The translations under genes were made by a program, and so were the position numbers. Positions 1 through 9,120 of a stretch of 64,000 nt of DNA are shown piece by piece. Numbering within the stretch: the stretch's first letter is position 1; each line of letters opens with the position of its first letter. Location: assembly GCF_028640845.1 (NCBI RefSeq), contig NC_080541.1, positions 34,687,935 through 34,751,934 of the forward strand. Direction: 5' to 3'. The DNA comes from Ahaetulla prasina (taxonomy: Eukaryota > Chordata > Lepidosauria > Squamata > Colubridae). Under the pieces are notes generated by a model. The model searched no databases. It had not been told where the DNA came from and saw only the letters and a program-made list of their open reading frames with translations.

Positions 1-1196
1 AGAAAGCTATTCTTAATCTGCCTTATCTATTCTGAAAGGGGGGAAAAAATAAAAGTCAGTTTCAACATTCTTAGAATCGTATTTTTTTCTCTCTCCTGCA
101 AATAGCATTTTCAAATTTAATTATAAGGGAGATTGCATTGCTGTAACACTCCTTTGAATCTGATTTTATTATCCATCAAACTAAGAAACGTCTTTAAAAG
201 CCGGCGAATCCTGGACGACAGAAAAAGATTTTTTTTCCTATTTATATAAGTAAAATTAATTAGTTCTTAGGTTTTATGTTAAAGGAGGAATATCTGAATA
301 TGGTGCACACAGCATAACAGGGTGCACATGCAGCAAGACCAGCAAACATAATGCATTTTTTAATGATTAGTTTCATTTTCTGTTTTTTAATAATAAATTA
401 AACAAAGCCCTGTGTTAGTAATATATCTCCTTCTGCATGTAGTAAACCTTGCTGAGTCGATTCTCTCTCCTTAAAATAGTGCTAGGCAGTTTAGAATTTG
501 TAGGAAGGCATAATGTAATAAAAATGCAAAAGCTAATAATATTACAGCAACTGTCATTGTTTATCATGTGTAGCACCTGCTTTAAAAAATAAAATAAGGA
601 CAAGAGGAAGAAAAAAAGAGAAATCATCAAACTGTTCCTAAATGGAAAATCTGGGCACCTTGCCAGTTCCACAGTGTGTTTCAGGTGTGCTATAAATAGG
701 AACAATAAAGGTACAGATGAGAAAATCAGAAATGATAGGTCTCATAGACATGAAAATATTATGATGATATTATTTGAAAGAAAAATTTGGAGCATCTTCA
801 AGATTTCTTCCCTATGAATGTAGTTGAATATTTTAGATCTACTAAGACTAATAATCTAATTACCCTTGCCTTAAAAAGCACCTTTATTAAATTAGAAAGA
901 ACCAGACAGGCTGAAAACATCTTTCCAATGCTAGACTGTGCTAGCAACAAAGCATGAATGATAGTTTTTTAAAAAGGGGGCAATTTTAATAGATATTCAG
1001 GAAGGCATCCAGAAGTTTCACTAATGTAATCTTTGTCTCACTTCTCTGGTCAGTTTCAGACTGAATTTTATAATATATATTCCCTGAAACCATTTCAGAA
1101 CATGACTGACTTCAGGGGGTGAGTAGGGGGTGTAGTAACCAAGCAAGATGGTTACTACAGTCTGATCAAAGCCTCCCTCCTGACGTTGATACAAAG
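1..1196. other. AT-rich DNA without recognised genes
   Basis: I see no gene or confident repeat here. The stretch has homopolymer runs and short open frames with no recognisable protein features. It ends at the 8-bp direct repeat that bounds the hAT-type element beginning at 1197. Confidence 0.5.
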
Positions 1197-1434
1197 CAGG
1201 GGTGAAATGCTCCCGGTTCGGACTGGCTCGGCCAATCCGGTAGCGATGGCGGCGGCTGGTTCGGAGGACCAGTAGCAAAAATCCCTGGCCCCGCCCCCTG
1301 CCCCTGCTGAGCCGCACCATCAGCAGAGATTTTTTTTTTTTACTTTTAAAAGCAGTTTTTCTTCAGCCGAAAACACCTTTAAAAGTTAAAAAAAAACCTC
1401 TGATGATCGTGGGGCTGAGCAGAGATCATCAAAA

Positions 1435-1696
1435 GGGCCGTAATAGCTCAGGCTGTTAGAAGCCTGTTATTAGAACACAGCAGCCTGCAATTACTGCAGG
1501 TTCAAGCCCGACCCGAGGTTGACTCAGCCTTCCATCCTTTATAAGGTAGGTAAAATGAGGACCCAGATTGTTGGGGGGGCAATAAATTGACTTTGTAAAA
1601 TATACAAATAGAATGAGACTATTGCCTTATACACTGTAAGCCGCCCTGAGTCTTCGGAGAAGGGCGGGATATAAATGTAAATAATAAAAAAAAAAC
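1435..1696 (+). mobile_element. tRNA-derived SINE, GCCGCCCTGAG-tail type
   Basis: The head resembles a tRNA (GGCCGTAATAGCTCAG, then a B-box-like GGTTCAAGCCC). It is followed by the squamate SINE body (GGTTGACTCAGCCTTCCATC, AGGACCCAGATTGTTGG), then a tail reading TAAGCCGCCCTGAGTC and GGGCGGGATATAAAT, and poly-A. The same family is at 13122-13398 and 13998-14260. The Sauria SINE at 52211 shares the body but has a different tail. It lies inside the hAT element at 1197-3212. Confidence 0.85.
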
Positions 1697-1981
1697 CCTT
1701 TAAAAGTTTTTTTAAAAAAACCCTCTTCAGGCGAAGGGGGAAAAAAAGAGGGGAAAAAAAGAGGTTTTAAAAGCCTCCTCTGGCAATCCCAGAGGAATTT
1801 CCTGATCCTCACAGGCTTTTAAACTCACTTTTTAACAGCCTCCACTTACAAGAGCCCCCAGCCATGCCCAGCCAATTCCCCCTCCTCACTTACCTATAAT
1901 TACTGCTCCTTTCGGGCTGGCACCAGCATGCTTTTCTTCAGCTACTGATTACAGTTTGCTTTGACTTCCTGCTTTGCTGAA

Positions 1982-2036
1982 TGAGGAACTCTGGGAGGTG
2001 AAGTCCACAAACTAAGTTACTGAGGTTGGAGACCCC
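1982..2036. mobile_element. Half of a palindromic hAT-like MITE
   Basis: The segment matches the right half of the fold-back elements at 47156-47310 and 37888-37993 (AACTCTGGGAGGTGAAGTCC ... GGTTGGAGACCCCAG). The left half is missing, and the piece is buried in the composite element at 1197-3212. Confidence 0.5.
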
Positions 2037-2165
2037 AGATCTAAAAAAATAAATAAAAATAATAAAATAAAATATTTGTGCAGCTTTCTGAGATTTGGTG
2101 TGTTTCTGTAGTGTTTCACTATAACTACACAAACACACAAAATTTCACAAAGCTGTATGTGGCAT

Positions 2166-2220
2166 ATTGTATGTGTGTGTGTGTGTGTGTGAGTCAGTTG
2201 TGTTGTGTGTGTGTAAAGTG
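2166..2220. repeat. TG-rich microsatellite
   Basis: An imperfect TG dinucleotide run interrupted by AGTCAGT and TTG. The short open frames over it on both strands (Thr-His and Cys-Val repeats) are artefacts of the repeat. Confidence 0.85.
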
Positions 2221-2283
2221 TGAAAGTGTGAGGTTCCTGCTTGTTGCAGGGGCCATCTTGGGTGAAGTGCAACTGCTTTTACA

Positions 2284-3091
2284 TTGTGTGTGAGTCCACC
2301 TCTCACAATACTAAACAACACAGTATCAACAGTAGAAACCTTTAAATTTCTAGGTTCTATCATATCTCAAGATCTAAAATGGACAGCTAACATCAAAAAC
2401 ATCATCAAAAAAGGACAACAAAGAATGTTCTTTCTGCGCCAACTCAGTAAGCTCAAACTGCCCAAGGAGCTGCTGATCCAATTCTACAGAGGAATTATTG
2501 AGTCTGTCATTTGCACCTCTATAACTGTCTGGTTCGGTTCTGCAACCCAACAAGAAAGACACAGACTTCAGAGTATAATTAGAACTGCAGAAAAAATAAT
2601 TGCTACCAACCTGCCTTCCACTGAGGACCTCTATACTGCACGAATCAAGAAGAGGGCCGTGAAAATATTTACAGATCCCTTACATCCTGGACATAAACTG
2701 TTTCAACTCCTACCCTCAAAACGACGCTATAGAGCACTGCACATCAGAACAACTGGACACAAGAACAGTTTTTCCCCGAAAGCCATCACTCTGCTAAACA
2801 ATTAATTCCCTTAACATTGTCAAACTATTTACTAAATCTGCACTACTATTAATCTTCTCATCGTTCCATCACAAATCTCTTTCTACTTATGACTGTATGA
2901 CTGTAACTTTGTTGCTGGCAATCCTTATGATTTATATTGATATATTGACCATCATTTGTGTTGTAAATGTTGTACCTTGATGAACGTATCTTTTCTTTTA
3001 TGTACACTGAGAGCATATGCACCAAGACAAATTCCTTATGTGTCCAATCACACTTGGCCAATAAAAAATTCTATTCTATTCTATTCTATTT
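2284..3091 (+). pseudogene. L2-clade LINE, 3' part (reverse transcriptase C-terminus)
   Basis: An open frame of about 173 codons (2284-2805) encodes the C-terminal part of an L2-type reverse transcriptase. Visible blocks in order are FKFLGSIISQDLKW, KKGQQRMFFLRQL, FYRGIIESV, LFQLLPSKRRYRA and NSFSPKAITLLNN, the expected order for this clade. The catalytic part upstream is missing through 5' truncation. The 3' UTR runs to AATCACACTTGGCCAATAAA and then into an ATTCT repeat (3069-3091), a tail typical of snake LINEs. It is nested in the hAT composite. It is a dead fragment with a fairly intact frame. Confidence 0.8.
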
Positions 3092-3212
3092 ATTATTTTT
3101 ATTATTTATTGTTATTGGCCACGCCCACCCAGTCATCTGACCACCAAGCCACGCCTGCCAATTAAGCCACGCCCACAGAACTGGTAGGGAAATTTTTTAG
3201 ATTTCACCCCTG

Positions 3213-3435
3213 ATACAAAGTCATTGGAGAAGAGACTAATGCTGGGAGAGATTGAGGGCAAAAGAAGAACGGGACGAAAGAGAATGAGGTGGCTGGATGG
3301 AATCACTGAAACAGTAGGCATGAGCTTAAATGGATTCCAGAGGATGGTAGAGGACAGGAAGGCCTGGAGAAACGTTGTCTATGGGGTCTCGATGGGTTGG
3401 ACACAACTTCGCAACTAGCAACAACAACAACAAAA
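3213..3435 (+). pseudogene. BovB (RTE) LINE 3' end
   Basis: The open frame to about 3418 reads MLGEIEGKRRTGRKRMRWLD, then GITETVGMSLNGF and MVEDRKAW, the conserved C-terminus of BovB ORF2. A CAA-rich tail (ACTAGCAACAACAACAAC) follows. Only about 70 codons remain. BovB is known for horizontal transfer among vertebrates, with squamates among its main hosts. A second copy is at 37563-37887 on the other strand. The left boundary coincides with the target duplication of the preceding hAT element. Confidence 0.85.
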
Positions 3436-3574
3436 ATGATTTGAATTGAGATTGTCATCTTGGCTGTTTAAACACACTTTTCCTTCCATATGCATGTTGG
3501 TTTAGAATTTATTGTTTATGAACATACTTTATACAAAGTCTGGCCAACTAGCTGAGCATTGAATACCACTAGGA

Positions 3575-3780
3575 GTGTATTATTTGCACACTCACTAACA
3601 CTGATGATGTTACTTAATTGGGTAATGAAACATTTGCAAGAAAAAACCCACAAAAGTTCCATACTCTCTAGCACTGAAGGTGTTAGCAAGTTGGTTAATC
3701 AAAAAATCCGCAAGCAAATAACTAAGCTCAGAGTTATAACCAAGGACTCCACAGTTCAACCCTGAGCTATGAATATTTTC
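3575..3780 (+). mobile_element. Penelope-like terminal sequence with two hammerhead-like motifs
   Basis: Two related modules follow each other. The first has CTGATGA (3601-3607), a hairpin-forming stretch, GAAA (3627-3630) and TGCAAG. The second has CTGAAGG (3674-3680), a similar hairpin, CAAA and CGCAAG. After the second come AAGCTCAGAG, CAAGGACTCC and TTCAACCCTGAGCTA, shared with the copies near 6795, 54778, 57366 and 59582. The layout resembles terminal repeats of Penelope-like retroelements, which are known to carry hammerhead ribozymes. No Penelope reverse transcriptase is present. Assignment to Penelope is inference. Confidence 0.5.
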
Positions 3781-4102
3781 TTCTGTTATTTTTGTTTATA
3801 TGCAATTTATGTGCATCATCAATGATCTAGGATTCTTTCCTAATTATTGTCTCACATCACTCCATGATTCTCTAAACCTGGTAATAGGGAGGTCCTGAAA
3901 TATCACTATTTTTTCAAGATCTGCAAAGCATGCAGAAGAACTGTGATAGGAATAGAGATGTAATATGAATAGGAAATAACCTTGAAGAAATGAAGGAAAA
4001 ACCAAGACAATGGTCAGATAAAAGAAATTTGAGTTTGGAAAGGATATGCAACCTGAATAAGCCATTCAGACAAGACATTCCCTAATTCTCATGAAGATGA
4101 AG

Positions 4103-4235
4103 TGCGGGTGTCAAACTTGTGGCGTCATGTTGCCATCATGTGACATTTTGTGATGTTTTTCCCTTCATGGAACTGGGGTGGGCGGGGCTGGCACATGATG
4201 CATCTGACCCTCAGTCCTCTAGTTTGACACCCCTG
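4103..4235. mobile_element. hAT-type MITE, 133 bp
   Basis: The terminal inverted repeats are GGGTGTCAAACTTG on the left and AGTTTGACACCCCTG on the right. The flanking 8-bp repeats AGATGAAG (4095-4102) and AGATAAAG (4236-4243) differ at one position. The element at 38857-38989 has the same length and ends. There is no coding capacity. Confidence 0.85.
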
Positions 4236-4322
4236 AGATAAAGAGAGGGAGAAGGAAGTACATTCAGTCTTGTAAGATTCTGTTACTATAACCTTATAAC
4301 TAAAGAAGGAGTAGATCAATTC

Positions 4323-4912
4323 AAATCTTAATTGTCAGTGCACAACATATGTACAGTGAGGTTGACCTCTCTCAGTGCACACCCTCCCCCCGCAACACAA
4401 TACAACTCACAGTGAAGACAGAAAATCCCTAACCCAATAAATCATATTAACAAAACACCCAGTCCCATTGCACCAGTGTGAACATGTTACACATTAAGCC
4501 GACCCTGCAGTCCATCCCGCTACATAGTTATGATGTTATTTCTCATTCAGGAGTCTGATAGCCCAAGGATAAAAACTGTTCTTCAGCCTGTTTGTACGGC
4601 TGGCTATACTTCTATATCTCTTTGGTGGATGGTAGGAGGGTAAAGAAGTGATGACCAGGGTAAGAGTCATCCCTGAGAATTTTCCTCACTCTTCTAAGGC
4701 AATGAGCCCTAGCGATCTCATCTAGTTGTATCAGAGTCAGCCCACAATGTTTTGTCCTGTACTCAGCACCCTCTGTAATGTTTTTCTATCCGCAGCTGTC
4801 AGACCAGCATGCCATATCCTGATGCAATAAGTGAGGATGCTTTCTATTGTGGACTGGTAAAAGGAGGTCATCAGTTGTTGTTCCATCCTGTTTTTACGCA
4901 AGACCCTAAGGA
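4323..4912 (-). pseudogene. Degraded L2-clade LINE, antisense
   Basis: Read on the minus strand, broken frames give MEQQLMTSFYQSTIESILTY, LTAADRKTLQRVL, LLPSTKRYRSI and RLKNSFYPWAIRLLNE. These are the same C-terminal blocks as the L2 copy at 2284-3091 but from a more diverged lineage. Stops and frameshifts are frequent. The 3' UTR ends near GTGCACTGACAATTAAGATT at the 4323 end. Confidence 0.75.
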
Positions 4913-5725
4913 AAAAAAATGTAACTTTAGATGTAAACTTTGGTTCCTAGTTTAACCTATCTTGCCAGTGACAATAGTTCAAAAGAAGTGAAATTTATTT
5001 GAGTCAAACTGAATGTTATGTTTGGGTTAGACAATCTAACAATCTCTGATTGATTTGGACTACAATAACAAGCCCTTGCCAATAACCACACTGGCTTAGA
5101 GAAATGGGAGTTGATGTCCAAACTATCAAAGGACACCAAGTTGTCCTTCCTTCTGTTAGGCAAAATATAAAATATAAACTGTTCATATGTTTTTATTTGT
5201 TTTTATTTGAATCCTAGAATTAGTGCATAGCATTTTAATTTGCGGCACCATGTTCAGTTTAAAACACACTGATTTTGCCTGTCCCCCTCCTTTCTCACTT
5301 TGCAGAAATTAAAATAAATAAAATCTACATTTGTATCAATAGAAATTCTTTTCTCTCTTTTAATGTTTACCAAGGAGCATGTTAGTGGGCATTTAAATCA
5401 AAGTGACTTAAGAAAGATTATCCATCTTACATGGAAATGTTACTCTTTCACGCATGGCATTGGCAAAGTATGGTAGGATTTTATTTCTAGGATCTTCTTT
5501 AATTTGTTGCCATCGAGTACCTCTCTGAATTTTTGAAATCCTTCTCTAGTAGCACTAACAAATTTTTCATGCTGCTTTCCTGTGTTTGTTGAATAGCTTA
5601 ACTTGTGGACAGACTTGTATAAGATTATACTGTTAGTTTTTCTCTGCTAGACAAATCATTAAAATGGATAAAACTTTGGAAAAATTTTTTAATAGGAACA
5701 CAACGATGATTGACATCTGTGAAGT
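4913..5725. other. AT-rich DNA without recognised features
   Basis: I recognise no gene or repeat here. Composition is AT-rich with no long open frame. Confidence 0.45.
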
Positions 5726-5726
5726 C

Positions 5727-5822
5727 CAGTAGTGGGTTCCACTTACCTTCGCTACTGGTTTGGAACTGTGAGTGTGCTCACACCCAACACTTCTGTGCAT
5801 GTGCAGAACCTCCATGATGATG
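5727..5822. mobile_element. Truncated hAT-type element
   Basis: It starts CAGTAGTGGGTTCCACTTACC and continues CTACTGGTTTGGAACTGTGAG, matching one end of the 200-bp family at 27432-27631. The other end is absent; a CR1 fragment starts directly after it. Confidence 0.6.
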
Positions 5823-5824
5823 TA

Positions 5825-6520
5825 CCTTGCTCAATAGTAGTACCTGTGAGAGGGATCTTGGAGTCCTAGTGGATAACCATTTAGATATGAGCCAGCAGTG
5901 TGCAGCAGCTGCTAAAAAAGCCAACACAGTTCTGGGCTGCATAAACAGAGGGATAGAATCAAGATCATGTGAAGTGTTAGTACCACTTTATAATGCCTTG
6001 GTAAGGCCACACTTGGAATATTGCATCCAGTTTTGGTCGCCATGATGTAAAAAAGATGTTGAGACTCTAGAAAGAGTGCAGAGAAGAGCAACAAAGATGA
6101 TTAGGGGACTGGAGGCTAAAACATATGGAGAACGGTTGCAGGAACTGGGTATGTCTAGTTTAATAAAAAGAAGGACTAGGGGAGACATGATAGCAGTGTT
6201 CCAATATCTCAGGGGTTGCCACAAAGAAGAGGGAGTCGGGCTGTTCTCCAAAGCACCTGAGGGTAGAACAAGAAGCAATGGGTGGAAACTGATCAAGGAA
6301 AGAAGCAACTTAGAACTAAGGAGAAATTTCCTGACAGTTAGAACAATTAATAAGTGGAACGACTTGCCTGCAGAAGTTGTGAATGCTCCAACACTGGAAA
6401 TTTTTAAGAAAATGGATAACCATCTGACTGAGATGGTGTAGGGTTTCCTGCCTGGGCAGGGGGTTGGACTAGAAGGCCTCCAAGGTCCCTTCTAACTCTG
6501 TTGTTATGTTATGTTATGTC
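5825..6520 (+). pseudogene. CR1 LINE 3' fragment with TTATG tail
   Basis: Successive frames carry hallmark CR1 ORF2 C-terminal blocks: [52 protein letters not shown], then RTRGDMIAVFQYLRGCHKE, NGWKLIKERSNLELRRNFL and INKWNDLPAEVV. A stop after the WSP block and a frame change break it. The 3' end has the usual CR1 tail (GGGGGTTGGACTAGAAGGCC ... TTCTAACTCTG) and passes into a short TTATG repeat. It lacks the catalytic RT and endonuclease. Confidence 0.85.
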
Positions 6521-6794
6521 CGGGTGGGTGGGCGAAGCCTCCTGCCGCCACCACTACCGGTTTGCCCAAAACCGGTGGGGCAAACTGGTAGAAACCAGTG
6601 GTGGATTGTTCCCGGTTCGGTCTGGTTCTTACAAACTGGTAGTAAAAGTGGCAGGAGGCCCCGCCCACCCACCCGGACATCATCATGGATGATCTGCGCA
6701 TCTGCAGAAGCTCCTACACATGCGTGCACGCACTCCCATTGCAAACAGGTAATAAAAGTAAGTAGAACCCACCCCTGGTAGAAACCCACCATTG
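6521..6794. mobile_element. hAT-type element interrupted by a second hAT element
   Basis: The outer element covers 6521-6595 and continues at 6778 with GTAGAAACCCACCATTG. The inner element at 6596-6777 splits it. The left end of the outer element merges with the CR1 microsatellite tail and cannot be placed exactly. Confidence 0.55.
6596..6777. mobile_element. hAT-type MITE, 182 bp, nested
   Basis: The ends are CAGTGGTGGATTG and GTAGAACCCACCCCTG. A perfect 8-bp repeat GTAGAAAC flanks it (6588-6595, 6778-6785). It is related, in the opposite orientation, to 27432-27631. A segment GTGGCAGGAGGCCCCGCCC is the near reverse complement of a stretch in the outer element, showing that the two are relatives in opposite orientation. 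Confidence 0.85.
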
Positions 6795-7012
6795 GTTGAG
6801 TCCTTGGTGAACTCTGAACTTGGTTGTTTGTTTGCAGACATTTCAATACCATACTAGGTAGCTGCCATTGCTTTTTTTTAAACAACAACAACAACAACAA
6901 CAACAACATTTTGTTACCTAGTCTGGTAACAAGATGTTTGCAGGCAAACAACCAAGTTTACAGAGCACCAAAGATTCCACACTTCAACCCTGTGCTGCAA
7001 ATATTCTATTAT
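6795..7012. mobile_element. Head-to-head Penelope-like terminal sequences around an AAC repeat
   Basis: The left arm (about 6797-6868) read on the minus strand contains GGCAGCTACCTAGTATGG, TATTGAAATGTCTGC and AACAACCAAGTTCAGAG. The right arm (about 6908-7012) on the plus strand contains TTGTTACCTAGTCTGGTAAC, AAGATGTTTGCAGG and AACAACCAAGTTTACAGAGC. Both arms match the modules at 3575 and 59582. They are separated by poly-T and an AAC trinucleotide run (about 6881-6907). Confidence 0.5.
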
Positions 7013-7827
7013 TGATATCTTTATACTTTCCATATTTTTAGAAATAGCATTAATATCATTTTGGCTCCCCTCTGTAGCAACACTACTATGTATACATTAT
7101 CCATATGAAATATAGGAAATATGAAAATGAAACCCCTTACTATGTAAGTTATGAGTAGTCCTTCAGTCTGGTGCCAAAGAATATCATACATATTCAACTA
7201 GTTAAGAGACAATCAATTATACCAATGTTAAAATGATTACAGACATGTGAATCCTATTTCTCCTGGGACATGTTACTAATCTCATCAGCATCCTTTTGAC
7301 TTCATAGAAACTCCTTTGATGTTTCACTTGAGAAGAAATTTCTAAAATTTCTTTTGATTTCACTTTCAAAAAAAAAATACTAATGCCCAGTGCGAATGTG
7401 GATCAACTCTGGGGATGTCTATTGCTTGTCAGGTTTATCAAACACCTTTGAGGTTTCCTTGAAGTTTCTAGGATATTTTCTCTGAAGGGAAATTCATATG
7501 AGAAATCCCAGTGGCATCCAGGACTGCTTTGTTCTTTGGTTGTTCTTTTCTTGTCTTCTGCAAGGTTCCTACAATGTTCAAAAGCTTGGTTGTTGTCATC
7601 CTTACACGTAGATGTATAGCAATAGGTATAAGCAAGCATCACAAAGCAAACCACAGAAAGTTGAGAGAAAAGAAAACATTTCCTAGATGTTGCTAGAAAA
7701 CCATTCCGGGTAAAAGGAGAGTTTCTCCCATCATCCCCCTTTTTGCAATCTTCATGGAACAATTATGTAGAACTCTTTTCCACAACCAGAAGCTTTTGGT
7801 GGTAAACATCTTATTGCACCAAGAATA
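7013..7827. other. No recognised features
   Basis: AT-rich DNA. Short open frames near 7403-7762 show no recognisable domain or codon pattern, and I treat them as chance. Confidence 0.4.
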
Positions 7828-7835
7828 AATAAAAG

Positions 7836-8227
7836 CAGGGGTGGGCTGCAAGGGGTTCGGGAGAACCTCTAGCTAAGATTCTGTGCAGTTCGGAGAATCC
7901 CCAAATCCCACTCCTGGCTGGCCCCACCCACCAAGCCCCGCCCCTCCCAGGAATCCCCATGCAGCCCATTTTGTGCAGGACATGTGCAGAGGCTTGGGGA
8001 GGGCAGAAAACTGGCCTACTGAAAGTTTGGGAAGGCCCGTTTCCAGCCTCCAGAGGGCCTCCGGAGCCTGGGGGCTGGAAACAGGCCTTCCCAAATATTT
8101 GCCCTCCCGGAGGCTTGAGCCCCTCCCCCATGGTGCACAAGGCCAACTAGGCCACGCCCACCATGGCCACGCCCACCCAGCAACCGGGCAGAGAACCTCT
8201 TGCTAAAATTTTTGAAGCCCACCCCTG
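7836..8227. mobile_element. hAT-type non-autonomous element, 392 bp
   Basis: The ends are CAGGGGTGGGCTGC and GAAGCCCACCCCTG, inverted repeats of about 12 bp. A perfect 8-bp duplication AATAAAAG flanks it (7828-7835, 8228-8235). The GC-rich interior has inverted GGCCTTCCCAAA and CTTTGGGAAGGCC segments and creates spurious Pro/Gly-rich open frames on both strands. Confidence 0.85.
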
Positions 8228-8264
8228 AATAAAAGTATAAGAGCCCTGCTGTTTTTGGCCACAG

Positions 8265-8833
8265 ACTCATCTAGCCAAGCATTCTGTGGAGAACTAGACG
8301 TATTTAGGAAGCATCAAAACCTGAACCAGAAGGTGATAGCCTTTGTCTTTCTCTCCCAATAACTAATATTGTACTTGCCAGAGAGTCGGAAAAGAGTAAA
8401 CTACCAGTAAATTTAAAAGTATCCAAGCTAGCTGCTATTACCACAACTTCTGGTAATAAATGCCCATTTAACTGCTATATAAAGAATAGTAATTCCTTTT
8501 CTTGACCCTTGCATTTAGTTTCAATGCATGATTCTAATACTGTGAGTGGAGAACAATTGCTCTGTATCCAATGTACTTATATCATGTATGATTTTATATA
8601 CCCTTTCTGGATCTCCCCTTAGCTTCTTTCATTGCAAGATGTCAATTGCTATAATTTCTTCTTGTCCCCTAATCTCCAGTCCTCAAATAATTTTGGATGC
8701 CCTTGTTGGCACCTTTTTGTCTGTAATATCCTTTCAAGATGTAGTGAGTAGGATCAGACAATATTCCAAGTCTATTTTATTAGGGCATTAGTTATATTGG
8801 CAGTTCTATTTTCAATTTTATTCCTAATAAATT

Positions 8834-8892
<59 letters not shown>

Positions 8893-9120
8893 CCTCCCTC
8901 CCTCCCTCTCTCTCACACACACATACACACAGCAACAGCTATACCCTAGATTGACATTTCCATCAACCTGTCCACCATTACCCCAAAATCCTTTTCATGG
9001 TCAGTTACTGCCGGCTCAGATCCCATTAATGTATAACTGAAAGCTGGATTTTTCTGCCAATATGCATCACTTTATCCTTGTTTACTTTACACATCTGTAA
9101 ATAGCTGTAGCAATTAACCC
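8265..9120 (-). pseudogene. Long degraded CR1/L3-type LINE, antisense
   Basis: On the minus strand near 9110-8960 the frame recovers VMHIG, YTLMG-like and HEKDFGVMVDRLMEMS-like blocks of a CR1 reverse transcriptase. Downstream (8820-8560) the sequence matches the antisense of CR1 around TATTCCAAG and GGCACCTTTTTGTCTG. The 8265 end resembles the ACTCATCTAG-CAAGCATTCTG tail of old CR1/L3 copies. A CT/CTCC microsatellite (8836-8932) lies inside. All frames are broken. Confidence 0.6.
8836..8932. repeat. CT/CTCC/CA microsatellite
   Basis: Long CT run followed by CTCC units, CT again and a short CA run, located within an old CR1 copy. Confidence 0.9.

Larger units (their letters stand above)
1197..3212. 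mobile_element. Composite hAT-type element with nested SINE and L2
   Basis: The left end CAGGGGTGAAAT (1197-1208) is the exact reverse complement of the right end ATTTCACCCCTG (3201-3212). The 8-bp sequence ATACAAAG flanks both ends (1189-1196 and 3213-3220). Eight-base target duplications and CAG-type termini are the hAT superfamily signature. A shorter member of the same family lies at 39313-39710. Inside are a tRNA-derived SINE (about 1435-1696), poly-T and poly-A tracts around TTTAAAAG palindromes, a remnant of a palindromic MITE (about 1982-2036), a TG repeat and an L2 LINE (about 2290-3091). No transposase is visible, so it is non-autonomous. Confidence 0.85.

Noticed and set aside
7811..8270. 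Several overlapping Pro/Gly-rich frames on both strands
   Set aside because: All fall in the GC-rich hAT element at 7836-8227; frames on both strands indicate composition, not coding.
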